A stretch of 34,609 nt of DNA from contig JAFQAZ010000006.1 of NCBI GenBank assembly GCA_017416855.1, positions 1 to 34,609 on the forward strand, read 5' to 3'. The DNA comes from Clostridia bacterium (GTDB lineage Bacteria; Bacillota; Clostridia; UBA1381; UBA9506). The notes below the pieces were generated by a model. It made no database searches, was not told where the DNA came from, and was given only the letters and a program-made list of their open reading frames with translations. Position 1 is the stretch's first letter. Each line of letters begins with the position of its first letter. The position numbers and the translations under genes are program-made. This document shows positions 14,373 through 22,888 of this stretch, one piece after another.

Positions 14373-15566
14373 ATGATAAAAGTTGCTATTATGGGCTATG
14401 GTGTTGTCGGCTCCGGCGTGTATGAAATTCTTCGTAAAAACGAGAAAAGCATTACCAAAAAGACCGGCGGCAAAACCTTAGAAGTTAAATATATTTTAGA
14501 TCTGCGTGATTTTCCTGATCACGAAAACCCTGCTCTTTTCACCAAAAATTTTGATGATATTATTAACGACACTGAAGTGAGTATTGTTGTAGAAGTTATG
14601 GGCGGTTTAAAACCTGCTTATGAATATTCCAAGGCTGCACTTTTAGCCGGCAAAAATGTTATCACTTCCAACAAAGAGCTGGTGGCAGAACACGGCACAG
14701 AGTTAATGGCTATTGCCAAAGAACAAAATGTGAACTATTTGTTCGAGGCTTCTGTTGGCGGCGGTATTCCCATCATTAGCCCCTTAAGCCAATGCTTGTT
14801 AGCCAATGAAATTGAAGAAATTTATGGTATTTTAAACGGCACCACTAACTACATTTTAACCAAAATGGTAAAAGAAGGAGCCGATTTTGCCGATGCTTTA
14901 TCTGAAGCTCAGCGTTTAGGTTATGCAGAACGGAATCCTGAAGCCGATGTGGAAGGTCATGATGCCAGACGTAAAATTGCCATTTTAGCATCCTTAGCCT
15001 CCGGCAAATTTGTAAATTGGAAAGAAGTTCCCACCGAAGGCATTACTAAAATTACCAGACAGGATGTTGCCTTTGCCGAAAAATATGATGCTGTGATTAA
15101 ATTAGTTGGCGTTGCAAAAATTGATCCTGAAGGTCAGGTTTACATCCGCGTTTCTCCTATGGTTATTCCCAGAACCAATCAGCTGGCCGATGTTAACGAT
15201 GTATTCAATGCCATTTTAGTAAAAGGCGATTCCATCGGTGATGTTATGTTTTACGGTCGCGGAGCCGGTAAACTCCCCACCGCCAGCGCCGTTGTAGCCG
15301 ATGTGATTGATGCTGCCAAGCATATCCACATTAATAAACTGATTACCTGGAAAAAGGTTGACAATAACTTTATGATAGATCCGGAAACTGTTCCCTGCCG
15401 TTACTTTGTCCGTGCAACAAACAGCGCTGTAATAAACGATTTTTCCGGCGCTGAAGACCTGGGTAATGAAAATGGTGAATGGTTCTTTATCACCGAAGAA
15501 ATGACGGAAAAAGAGTTTAAAAACACGTTAGGAGATCGTGGTGCCTTTATCCGTGTATTAGACTAA
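14373..15566 (+). CDS. hom: Homoserine dehydrogenase, with a shortened ACT region
   Basis: A 397-residue enzyme that reduces aspartate semialdehyde to homoserine for threonine and methionine synthesis. The Rossmann motif GYGVVGSGVYEIL is at residues 8-20. GLKPAYEYSKAALLAGKNVITSNKELVAEHG and GILNGTTNYILTKM carry the catalytic and cofactor segments, and YAERNPEADVEGHDARRKIAIL the substrate loop. The end looks like a reduced ACT domain. CRYFVRAT matches the first strand and GEWFFITEEMTEKEF a later strand, but the DRPGVL-type helix and loop that bind the effector are not recognisable. Threonine feedback may be lost. GGAGG precedes the start. No thrB or thrC is nearby. Confidence 0.93.
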   Translation: MIKVAIMGYGVVGSGVYEILRKNEKSITKKTGGKTLEVKYILDLRDFPDHENPALFTKNFDDIINDTEVSIVVEVMGGLKPAYEYSKAALLAGKNVITSNKELVAEHGTELMAIAKEQNVNYLFEASVGGGIPIISPLSQCLLANEIEEIYGILNGTTNYILTKMVKEGADFADALSEAQRLGYAERNPEADVEGHDARRKIAILASLASGKFVNWKEVPTEGITKITRQDVAFAEKYDAVIKLVGVAKIDPEGQVYIRVSPMVIPRTNQLADVNDVFNAILVKGDSIGDVMFYGRGAGKLPTASAVVADVIDAAKHIHINKLITWKKVDNNFMIDPETVPCRYFVRATNSAVINDFSGAEDLGNENGEWFFITEEMTEKEFKNTLGDRGAFIRVLD

Positions 15567-15584
15567 TATAAGATTGTTAAACGG

Positions 15585-15619
15585 GACTGTAAAAATTAAT
15601 TTTTACAGTCTCTTTTTTT
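15585..15619 (+). terminator. Terminator of hom
   Basis: A perfect 26-base palindrome (15585-15610; arms begin GACTGTAAAAA) is followed by a T-rich run. Confidence 0.85.
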
Positions 15620-15699
15620 ATTTTTTTAAAAATATCATTGGCTTTTTCTGCAAAATATGATACAATATAAATAAGAATTTGTTACGATTAATTTCGACA

Positions 15700-16077
15700 T
15701 TTTTTTAACAGTTATACACAGGGATGTTGATAAAAATAAAACGAAAAATCAAGGTTTTAAGCACTTTTTATTTTCTAGTTTTTCTCATAAAACGTCATAT
15801 TACTGCCGGCTGTGAGAGTTTTCAACAAGAAACTGTTTATTGTGTGTTAATCCCTGTCGAAAAAGGTGTGCATAGATTTTTTGTTTACAAAAAATGGAAA
15901 AACTGTTTTTTTTGCCTGTGGATTATACAAATCCTCCACAAGTTATTCACAGAGTTATCCATAAGAACAAAAAGCGTTATAATCTTAAAAATTAGACTTA
16001 TTAACAGTTTGCACAACCCTTACTACTATAACTATTAAATTATATATATTTTTATTATAAGAAACGGAAGTGAAAAA
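15700..16077. other. Chromosomal replication origin (oriC) candidate
   Basis: This gene-free AT-rich region holds four DnaA-box-like 9-mers, each one mismatch from TTATCCACA: TTATACACA (15712), TGTGGATTA inverted (15917), TTATTCACA (15943) and TTATCCATA (15955). A weaker TCCTCCACA is at 15932. The last three form a tight cluster. Downstream come a weak box GTTTGCACA (16007), a CTA/TTA-rich run TTACTACTATAACTATTA (16020-16037) like DnaA-trios, and an AT-rich tract to 16061 that could unwind. dnaN starts at 16078. parS sites and two outward rrn operons agree. A 104-codon frame at 15724-16038 is probably spurious. Confidence 0.8.
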
Positions 16078-17181
16078 ATGAAATTTTCCTGTAAAAGAGC
16101 TGATTTATTAGAAGCTGTCAATATTGTAGAAAAAGCTGTAGCTTCTAAAAGCACAATGAACATTTTAGAAGGAATTTACATTGAAGCAAAAGACAATGAA
16201 ATTCGTTTTTTAGGTAACAATTTAGAGCTTTGCATTGACTGTAACATTCCCGGTGTGATTGACAAAAAAGGCAATTGTGTTGTGAAAGCCAATTTATTTT
16301 CCGATGCAGTTAAAAAATTACCTTCTTATGTAGAAGATGCACAGATTGAAGTAAACGAAAGCAATGTAATTTTGCTCTCCTGCGGTAATGCAAAGTTTAA
16401 CTTCTCCACTGCTTCTGCTGATGAATTTCCCCGTCCTCAGGAAATTAATATGATTGATGAAATTTCTATTGAAGAACATCTTTTAAAGAATATGATCAGA
16501 CAAACTGTCTACGCTGTGTCACAAAATGACACAAAACCCTACCTCACCGGTATTTTGTTTGATATAAAAGATAAAACAATCAATGTTGTTGGCTGTGATG
16601 GCTACCGTTTAGCCATTCGCAGAGAAGAAACCACACACGAAGGCAATTTAAAATTTATTATGCAGGGCAAAACAGCTCGTGAACTCCTTTCTTTGTTAGG
16701 AGAAACAGATTATGAGGTGAGTATTAAAGTCAGCGATAAGCAGGCTCAACTCTCTTTGAAGAACTGCACCGTAACTACTCGTTTAGTTGATGGTGAATAT
16801 TTAAATTATGAAGGTGTTGCCAAACACGAAAACACCTTACATATTGTAACTGATACAAGAGAAATTACTGATTCTGTAGATCGGGCCGCTCTTATTGCAT
16901 CAGAAGCAGTAAAAGCACACGTTACGCTCTCTATTGAAGACGGTCAGGTAAACATTAATTGTGAAACAGTTCTTGGTCAGGTTAAGGATAAATTTGAAGT
17001 TGAAATGCAGGGCGAACCCATTGAAATAGCTTTTAATCCCCGGTATTTATTAGAAGCATTTAAAAATGCTGATTGTAAAGATATTAAACTCAGCTTTTCA
17101 ACAGCATTAAATCCTGTTGTGATTCAGCCGGTGGAAGGGAACAGCTTCCATTATATTGTTTTGCCGGTTCGTATTCATTAA
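16078..17181 (+). CDS. dnaN: DNA polymerase III beta subunit (sliding clamp)
   Basis: A 367-residue ring clamp that tethers polymerase to DNA. Three topologically equal domains of about 120 residues are visible. The first begins MKFSCKRADLLEAVNIVEKAV. The middle carries VGCDGYRLAIRREE. The end VEGNSFHYIVLPVRI is the usual C-terminal strand that contributes to the partner-binding pocket. Length is normal. GGAAG lies eight to nine bases before the ATG. It directly follows the origin, without dnaA, and leads into an RNase M5-like gene one base after its stop. Confidence 0.97.
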   Translation: MKFSCKRADLLEAVNIVEKAVASKSTMNILEGIYIEAKDNEIRFLGNNLELCIDCNIPGVIDKKGNCVVKANLFSDAVKKLPSYVEDAQIEVNESNVILLSCGNAKFNFSTASADEFPRPQEINMIDEISIEEHLLKNMIRQTVYAVSQNDTKPYLTGILFDIKDKTINVVGCDGYRLAIRREETTHEGNLKFIMQGKTARELLSLLGETDYEVSIKVSDKQAQLSLKNCTVTTRLVDGEYLNYEGVAKHENTLHIVTDTREITDSVDRAALIASEAVKAHVTLSIEDGQVNINCETVLGQVKDKFEVEMQGEPIEIAFNPRYLLEAFKNADCKDIKLSFSTALNPVVIQPVEGNSFHYIVLPVRIH

Positions 17182-17182
17182 T

Positions 17183-17746
17183 ATGAAAACCATAAAAGAA
17201 ACCATTGTTGTAGAAGGAAAATATGATAAAATAAGACTGTCTCAGTTATTTTCTGCCAATATTATTCAGACAGATGGGTTTATGATTTTTAAAAATAAAG
17301 AAATGCTTGCTTTATTATCCCGTTTAGCTGATGAAACCGGTATTATTATTTTAACCGATTCAGACAGTGCCGGTTTTAAAATAAGAAACTATATAAAAAA
17401 TTGTCTGGCAGGAAAAAATGTGAAGCATGCTTTTATTCCTTCTTTGGAAGGAAAAGAAAAACGAAAGGATAAACCGGGAAAAGAAGGACTTTTAGGTGTA
17501 GAAGGTATGCGTGAGGAGGCTCTGATTGCAGCTATGGAGCAGGCTTCATGCAGCTATTGTGATGAAAAGGAAAAAATTACCAAATATGATTTTGTAATGC
17601 TTGGTCTGTCCGGCGGCGGCAACAGTCGAGAAAAGCGGCAGACTTTGTCAAAGAAATTAGGCTTACCGGTAAGACTTTCAGCTAATATGTTACTGGATAT
17701 TATTAATGCGTTGTATACAAAAGAAGAATTTTTATCATTATTTTAA
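17183..17746 (+). CDS. rnmV: RNase M5-like TOPRIM protein
   Basis: A 187-residue protein with an N-terminal TOPRIM domain: IVVEGKYDKIRLSQL (catalytic Glu11) and ILTDSDSAGFKIR (Asp59 and Asp61), then KVEG-like positions replaced by FIPSLEGKEKR. The C-terminal part (about 110-187) resembles DUF4093 of RNase M5. RNase M5 matures 5S rRNA in Bacillota. The ATG at 17183 lies one base after dnaN stops and has no clear ribosome site, so translation is probably coupled. Being between two rrn operons and next to dnaN is notable. Other TOPRIM nucleases cannot be fully excluded. Confidence 0.8.
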   Translation: MKTIKETIVVEGKYDKIRLSQLFSANIIQTDGFMIFKNKEMLALLSRLADETGIIILTDSDSAGFKIRNYIKNCLAGKNVKHAFIPSLEGKEKRKDKPGKEGLLGVEGMREEALIAAMEQASCSYCDEKEKITKYDFVMLGLSGGGNSREKRQTLSKKLGLPVRLSANMLLDIINALYTKEEFLSLF

Positions 17747-17752
17747 AAGAAT

Positions 17753-17794
17753 CTCCATATATTATATTAATTTATGATATATGGAGGTTTTTTT
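17753..17794 (+). promoter_or_regulatory. Terminator-like hairpin that contains the ribosome site of the next gene
   Basis: CTCCATATAT (17753-17762) pairs perfectly with ATATATGGAG (17777-17786), loop 14, followed by T7 and then the ATG at 17795. The 3' arm carries the GGAG ribosome site. It can act as a terminator, as a translation block, or both. Confidence 0.65.
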
Positions 17795-18553
17795 ATGCAG
17801 GCAGCCATTATTCATTTTGAAGATATATTCAGAAAAAAAGATCAGTTTTTTATAGGAAAAACCTTAAAAAAGATAAAAAGAAACATAAAAATAGAAAATA
17901 ATGAAATTCCCGTTTATATTTTGCCTGTTACAAAAGAAAAACCGTCAGTTAAAGCAATAAAACGGTTTATTACATATTTAAAGGAAGAAAAAATTAAATA
18001 TATTATATTTTCAGAAGCAGCACTCCCCTTTCGTTCTTTATTTGAAAATATAAATGAAGGATTTGAATTTTTTTCAGGCATGCATGTTATACATCACAAA
18101 ATTTTCGATATACTAAGAAAATGTGCTGAAAAAAATAATGTGGAGTTATCAGCAAGTACGGTAACTTTGTTAACTGATTATCCTGAGCAGGCTAAAGAAA
18201 TGATTTTAAAAATATATCGATATGTTAAAAAAATCAGAATCAAAACAAAATATAAAGAAAAGTTTGCACCTTTGCTGGAATACTTTTTGTACGAATACGG
18301 CTTATTTATTATTTGCGATGAAAATGTGGAAAATATTGATAATGAGATTTGTTTACCGATTCAACACTTAAATATAGAAGTAAATTTCAAATGTAAAAAA
18401 AGCGTTGGTGATATTTCTTCCTTAATTAATTTAAATCAGGAAGGTTTGGAATTTATCATTTTTTCTTTATATCATTCATTGTCAGAAGAAATGGTTAAAA
18501 GATTTTGTAAGGAATATATTCCAAAAATTAGTAAAATTCAAAATAAAGATTGA
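17795..18553 (+). CDS. Unrecognised alpha/beta protein
   Basis: A 252-residue protein I do not recognise. It is Lys- and Ile-rich, with no signal peptide or membrane segment. Alternating hydrophobic strands and helices are visible, for example IKYIIFSEAALPFRSLF and VELSASTVTLLTDYPEQAKEMILKIYRYVKKIRIKT, the latter like a strand-helix-strand of a Rossmann-type fold. The end (LINLNQEGLEFIIFSLYHSLSEEMVK) is helical. GGAGG within the preceding hairpin fixes the ATG at 17795. Codon use is more A/T-rich than in its neighbours, fitting the AT-rich origin flank. It sits between rnmV and greA; the greA promoter overlaps its stop codon. Confidence 0.75.
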   Translation: MQAAIIHFEDIFRKKDQFFIGKTLKKIKRNIKIENNEIPVYILPVTKEKPSVKAIKRFITYLKEEKIKYIIFSEAALPFRSLFENINEGFEFFSGMHVIHHKIFDILRKCAEKNNVELSASTVTLLTDYPEQAKEMILKIYRYVKKIRIKTKYKEKFAPLLEYFLYEYGLFIICDENVENIDNEICLPIQHLNIEVNFKCKKSVGDISSLINLNQEGLEFIIFSLYHSLSEEMVKRFCKEYIPKISKIQNKD

Positions 18554-18578
18554 CAAATAGTGTTTTTTTGTATATAAT
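18550..18578 (+). promoter_or_regulatory. Consensus promoter of greA
   Basis: TTGACA (18550-18555), 17-base spacer, TATAAT (18573-18578). The -35 box overlaps the stop codon of the previous gene. Confidence 0.85.
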
Positions 18579-18620
18579 ACTCTAGGAAAGTGAATTGTAA
18601 GGTTGAAAGGGATGAATATA

Positions 18621-19097
18621 ATGTCTGAAAAGACAGTTTTTTTAACCTATGAAGGGTTAAAAGAGAGAGAACGTGAACTGGAATATTTAAAAACAGAAAA
18701 AAGAAAAGAAATTTCTGAAAAAATCAAAGTAGCTTTAGGTTTTGGTGATTTATCTGAAAATGCAGAATATGATGAAGCAAAGAATGAACAGGCTGAAGTT
18801 GAGTTAAAAATCGTTCGTTTGGAAAAAATGCTGAAGAATGCTAAAATTATTGATAACGACGATGTTTCAACCGATGTTGTTTCTATGGGCATCAAAGTAA
18901 GAATTTTAGATATTGATATGGAAGAAGAAGAAACCTATAGTATTGTTGGTTCTGAAGAAGCAGATCCTATGGAGAATAAGATTTCCGATGAATCTCCTAT
19001 GGGTAAAGCAATTTTAGGTGCTAAGGTTGGCGATATTGTCAGCGTAGAGGCTCCAAATGGCGCTTTTGAGGTTAAAATCTTAGAAATTAGCAAATAA
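18621..19097 (+). CDS. greA: Transcription elongation factor GreA
   Basis: A 158-residue factor that enters the RNA polymerase secondary channel and stimulates cleavage of backtracked RNA. The N-terminal coiled coil (about 5-75) carries [18 protein letters not shown] at the tip, with the acidic Asp and Glu pair required for activity. The C-terminal FKBP-like domain ends [22 protein letters not shown]. The length is exactly usual for the family. I chose ATG 18621 because GAAAGGG ends about nine bases upstream; in-frame starts at 18603 (TTG) and 18612 precede or abut that site. A parS site overlaps its last stop base. Confidence 0.96.
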   Translation: MSEKTVFLTYEGLKERERELEYLKTEKRKEISEKIKVALGFGDLSENAEYDEAKNEQAEVELKIVRLEKMLKNAKIIDNDDVSTDVVSMGIKVRILDIDMEEEETYSIVGSEEADPMENKISDESPMGKAILGAKVGDIVSVEAPNGAFEVKILEISK

Positions 19098-19112
19098 GTT
19101 TCACGTGAAACA
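19097..19112. promoter_or_regulatory. parS: parS centromere site 1
   Basis: AGTTTCACGTGAAACA differs from the canonical parS palindrome TGTTTCACGTGAAACA only in the first base. ParB (20050) should nucleate here. Confidence 0.9.
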
Positions 19113-19114
19113 TA

Positions 19115-19150
19115 ATCCCCTTGTAAGTGATTTTACAAGGGGATTTTTAT
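19115..19150 (+). terminator. Terminator of greA
   Basis: AATCCCCTTGTAA pairs with TTACAAGGGGATT, then T-rich. It lies between the two parS sites. Confidence 0.85.
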
Positions 19151-19165
19151 GTTTAAAAAATATAA

Positions 19166-19181
19166 TGTTTCACATGAAACA
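19166..19181. promoter_or_regulatory. parS: parS centromere site 2
   Basis: TGTTTCACATGAAACA differs from the parS consensus at one central base (G to A). It lies 14 bases before the -35 box of parA. Confidence 0.85.
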
Positions 19182-19194
19182 TTGCATAATATAC

Positions 19195-19223
19195 TTGAAA
19201 AAGGCCGCAGAATGTGGTAAAAT
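19195..19223 (+). promoter_or_regulatory. Promoter of parA-parB
   Basis: TTGAAA (19195-19200) and TAAAAT (19218-19223), spacer 17. The neighbouring parS site suggests ParB spreading could reach this promoter. Confidence 0.65.
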
Positions 19224-19267
19224 AGTAGTACATCTTATATTATCAAGAAAGGGATGAAAACAGAAAG

Positions 19268-20053
19268 ATGGCTAAAGTAATTGTTGTAGCAAATCAAAAA
19301 GGCGGTGTTGGAAAAACCACCACTGCTGTAAATTTATCTGCTTGTATTGCTACTTTAAAGAAAAAAGTTCTTTTAATTGATTTTGACCCTCAGGGGAATG
19401 CCAGTAGCGGTGTTGGTGTGGATAAAGAGGCAGTTGAAAACTCTGTTTATGATGTTCTAATTAATCAAATGCCTATTAAACAAACAATTATTGAAACAAA
19501 ATTAAAAAATCTTTCTGTGTGCCCTGCAAACATTGACCTTGCCGGTGCTGAAGTTGAGTTAGTTTCGATGAACGACAGAAATAATCTCTTAAAAAAAGCT
19601 ATTAAAGAGGTTAATGATGAGTATGATTACATAATCATAGACTGTCCGCCATCCTTAGGATTGCTGACTTTGAATGCATTTTCTGCAGCAAATAGCGTTT
19701 TAGTGCCCATTCAATGTGAATATTATGCGTTGGAAGGCTTAAGTATGTTAACAAAAACCATTAAAAGCTTAAAACAGGATTTAAATCCTAAGTTAACTTT
19801 TGAAGGTGTTTTATTGACAATGTTCGATTCGAGAACAAATCTTTCCAATCAAGTAATGGAAGAAGTAACAAAATTCTTCCCTGAAAGTGTATTTAAAACA
19901 GTTATCCCACGAAATGTGCGCCTTTCAGAAGCTCCGGGCTATGGTGAACCCATCATTACATATGATAAATATTCAAAAGGTGCCCGCAGTTATTTGAAAT
20001 TGGCAAAGGAAGTCATTAAAAATAATCAGAAAAAGGAGTCAGATAATTCATGA
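19268..20053 (+). CDS. parA: Chromosome-partitioning ATPase ParA (Soj)
   Basis: A 261-residue Walker-type ATPase that works with ParB to separate origins and, in Bacillus, to control DnaA. The deviant Walker A KGGVGKTT (residues 11-18) has the signature lysine. Walker A' is LLIDFDPQGNASSGVG, and Walker B DYIIIDCPPSLGLLTLNA. The length matches chromosomal Soj. GAAAGGG lies somewhat far (about 14 bases) before the ATG. parB overlaps its end by four bases. Two parS sites upstream and the nearby origin make this the chromosomal, not a plasmid, system. Confidence 0.96.
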   Translation: MAKVIVVANQKGGVGKTTTAVNLSACIATLKKKVLLIDFDPQGNASSGVGVDKEAVENSVYDVLINQMPIKQTIIETKLKNLSVCPANIDLAGAEVELVSMNDRNNLLKKAIKEVNDEYDYIIIDCPPSLGLLTLNAFSAANSVLVPIQCEYYALEGLSMLTKTIKSLKQDLNPKLTFEGVLLTMFDSRTNLSNQVMEEVTKFFPESVFKTVIPRNVRLSEAPGYGEPIITYDKYSKGARSYLKLAKEVIKNNQKKESDNS

Positions 20054-20901
20054 AAAAAGGGTTGGGTAAAGGTCTTGGTGCGCTACTGAACACAGAAGAA
20101 GCAGTTGATAGCACATTAGATCAGAGTTTTGAGCTTAAAATATCGCAGATAGAACCGAATAAAAGTCAGCCCAGAACAGAGTTTGACCCTGAAAAACTGG
20201 AAGTTCTGGCAGATTCAATAAAAAAATATGGCGTTTTGCAGCCTATTGTGGTAAAAAAATTAGATAATGGTTTTTATAAAATTATTGCCGGTGAACGTCG
20301 TTGGCGAGCCTCGAAACTGGCTGGACTAAAGAAAATTCCTGTTGTTATCCGTGATTATGATGATCAGGAAACAATGGAAATTGCTTTAATTGAAAACCTT
20401 CAACGTGAGGATTTAAATCCTTTTGAAGAGGCCAGAGGCTATCGTGAATTAATGGATTTATTCAGTATGACGCAGGAGCAAGTGGCACAAAAGGTAGGTA
20501 AAAGCCGTTCTGCAGTTGCAAACAGTATTCGACTTTTGTCATTATGTGATGAAATTAAAGATTTAGTATTGAAAAAAGAATTAACGGTTGGTCATGTTCG
20601 TGCTTTACTTGGCACCGATGATGAGGGTGTTCAGTTAATGGCAGCTCGTAAAATTGTAGCCGACGGTTTAAATGTTCGCCAGACAGAAGCACTTATTAAA
20701 AGTTTATTGCAACCAAAAAAAGAAAAGAAAAAAAATGCAGTTGATGAAGAATTGCGTCGTTATTTGACAACTTTAGAAAAAAAGCTTTCCGATTCATTGG
20801 GAACCAAGGTTACCATTCAGAGTAAAAAGAATCATGGCAAAATAGAAATTGAATATTATAATAACGATGATTTTGAAAGAATTATGAATATTATCAGTTA
20901 A
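20050..20901 (+). CDS. parB: Chromosome-partitioning protein ParB (Spo0J)
   Basis: A 283-residue DNA-binding CTP-dependent clamp. The N-terminal ParB/Srx-like domain has LKISQIEPNKSQPRTEF and the nucleotide-binding GERRWRASKLAG motif. ENLQREDLNPFEEARGY follows. The helix-turn-helix MTQEQVAQKVGKSRSAVANSIRLL (about 139-162) reads parS. The C-terminal segment (about 235-283) is for dimerisation. Its ATG overlaps the parA stop (ATGA), so translation is coupled. Its two likely targets lie 0.9 kb upstream. Confidence 0.96.
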   Translation: MKKGLGKGLGALLNTEEAVDSTLDQSFELKISQIEPNKSQPRTEFDPEKLEVLADSIKKYGVLQPIVVKKLDNGFYKIIAGERRWRASKLAGLKKIPVVIRDYDDQETMEIALIENLQREDLNPFEEARGYRELMDLFSMTQEQVAQKVGKSRSAVANSIRLLSLCDEIKDLVLKKELTVGHVRALLGTDDEGVQLMAARKIVADGLNVRQTEALIKSLLQPKKEKKKNAVDEELRRYLTTLEKKLSDSLGTKVTIQSKKNHGKIEIEYYNNDDFERIMNIIS

Positions 20902-20916
20902 TTGTAAAAAAATGGA

Positions 20917-21009
20917 AGCTTAAAATCAGATTTATTTTCAATTTTTAAAAAAATTATGTGAAATTACCTTCCTTAAATTTAAAATTCAAAATTAAAGGTA
21001 TTTTAAGCT
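20917..21009 (+). other. Intergenic nested inverted repeats between parB and DUF4446
   Basis: AGCTTAAAAT (20917-20926) is the exact reverse complement of 21000-21009. Inside it TACCTT (20965) pairs with AAGGTA (20995). AATTAAAGGTATT is directly repeated near 20990 and 21010. No promoter or terminator with a clear T-run is seen; the function is unknown. Confidence 0.35.
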
Positions 21010-21045
21010 AATTAAAGGTATTGTTAAAACATACAGGAGGAAAAA

Positions 21046-21564
21046 ATGAATTTGGAAGTGTTAGGATATGCCATTCCTTTTGAATGGCTTGTATATGGAA
21101 GTTGTATTCTTTGTTTGATGGGATTTTTATTTGCTTTCATCGGCATGATTGTTTCCATTCAATTGAAAAGAAGATATAAGAAAATTTTAAAAGATGGTGT
21201 CGGTCGTGATATCACAGAAGCTATTGCAAATTATTATAAAAAATGTAGTGATATTATTGACGATTTTAAGGAAGCGGAAGATCGCATCATAAAATTGGAG
21301 GCTGAAAGTAAAGCCTGTGCCAAAAAAGTGGGTGCCATCCGGTATAATGCTTTTGGCGGCAATAATTCCAATTTAAGCTTTGCAGCAGCCGTTCTAGATG
21401 AAAGTGATTCCGGCTTTGTCATTAACGGTGTGTATTCCAGACAGCAAACAACAACCTATTTAAAACCAATTCATAATGGAAAATCATTATTTGAGCTTTC
21501 AGAAGAAGAGCAGGAAGCAATTCATACAGCGCAGTTAAACTATGAAACAATTATCAACAGATAA
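21046..21564 (+). CDS. DUF4446 family membrane protein
   Basis: A 172-residue protein with one N-terminal membrane helix (about residues 12-38, YGSCILCLMGFLFAFIGMIVS) and a basic stop-transfer stretch KRRYKK. A predicted coiled segment follows (DIIDDFKEAEDRIIKLEAE), then the conserved core VGAIRYNAFGGNNSNLSFAAAVLDESDSGFVINGVYSR. This matches DUF4446, often found just after parB in Clostridia, function unknown. AGGAGG precedes the ATG. The spacing to serS is 29 bases. Confidence 0.88.
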   Translation: MNLEVLGYAIPFEWLVYGSCILCLMGFLFAFIGMIVSIQLKRRYKKILKDGVGRDITEAIANYYKKCSDIIDDFKEAEDRIIKLEAESKACAKKVGAIRYNAFGGNNSNLSFAAAVLDESDSGFVINGVYSRQQTTTYLKPIHNGKSLFELSEEEQEAIHTAQLNYETIINR

Positions 21565-21575
21565 ATCACAGATAA

Positions 21576-22862
<1,287 letters not shown>

Positions 22863-22888
22863 TATTTTCCGCAAGGAGAGTAAGTATT

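Noticed and set aside
15724-16038. 104-codon + strand frame before dnaN
   Set aside because: It lies wholly across the DnaA boxes and AT-rich tract, has no ribosome site, and its composition matches random AT-rich DNA.
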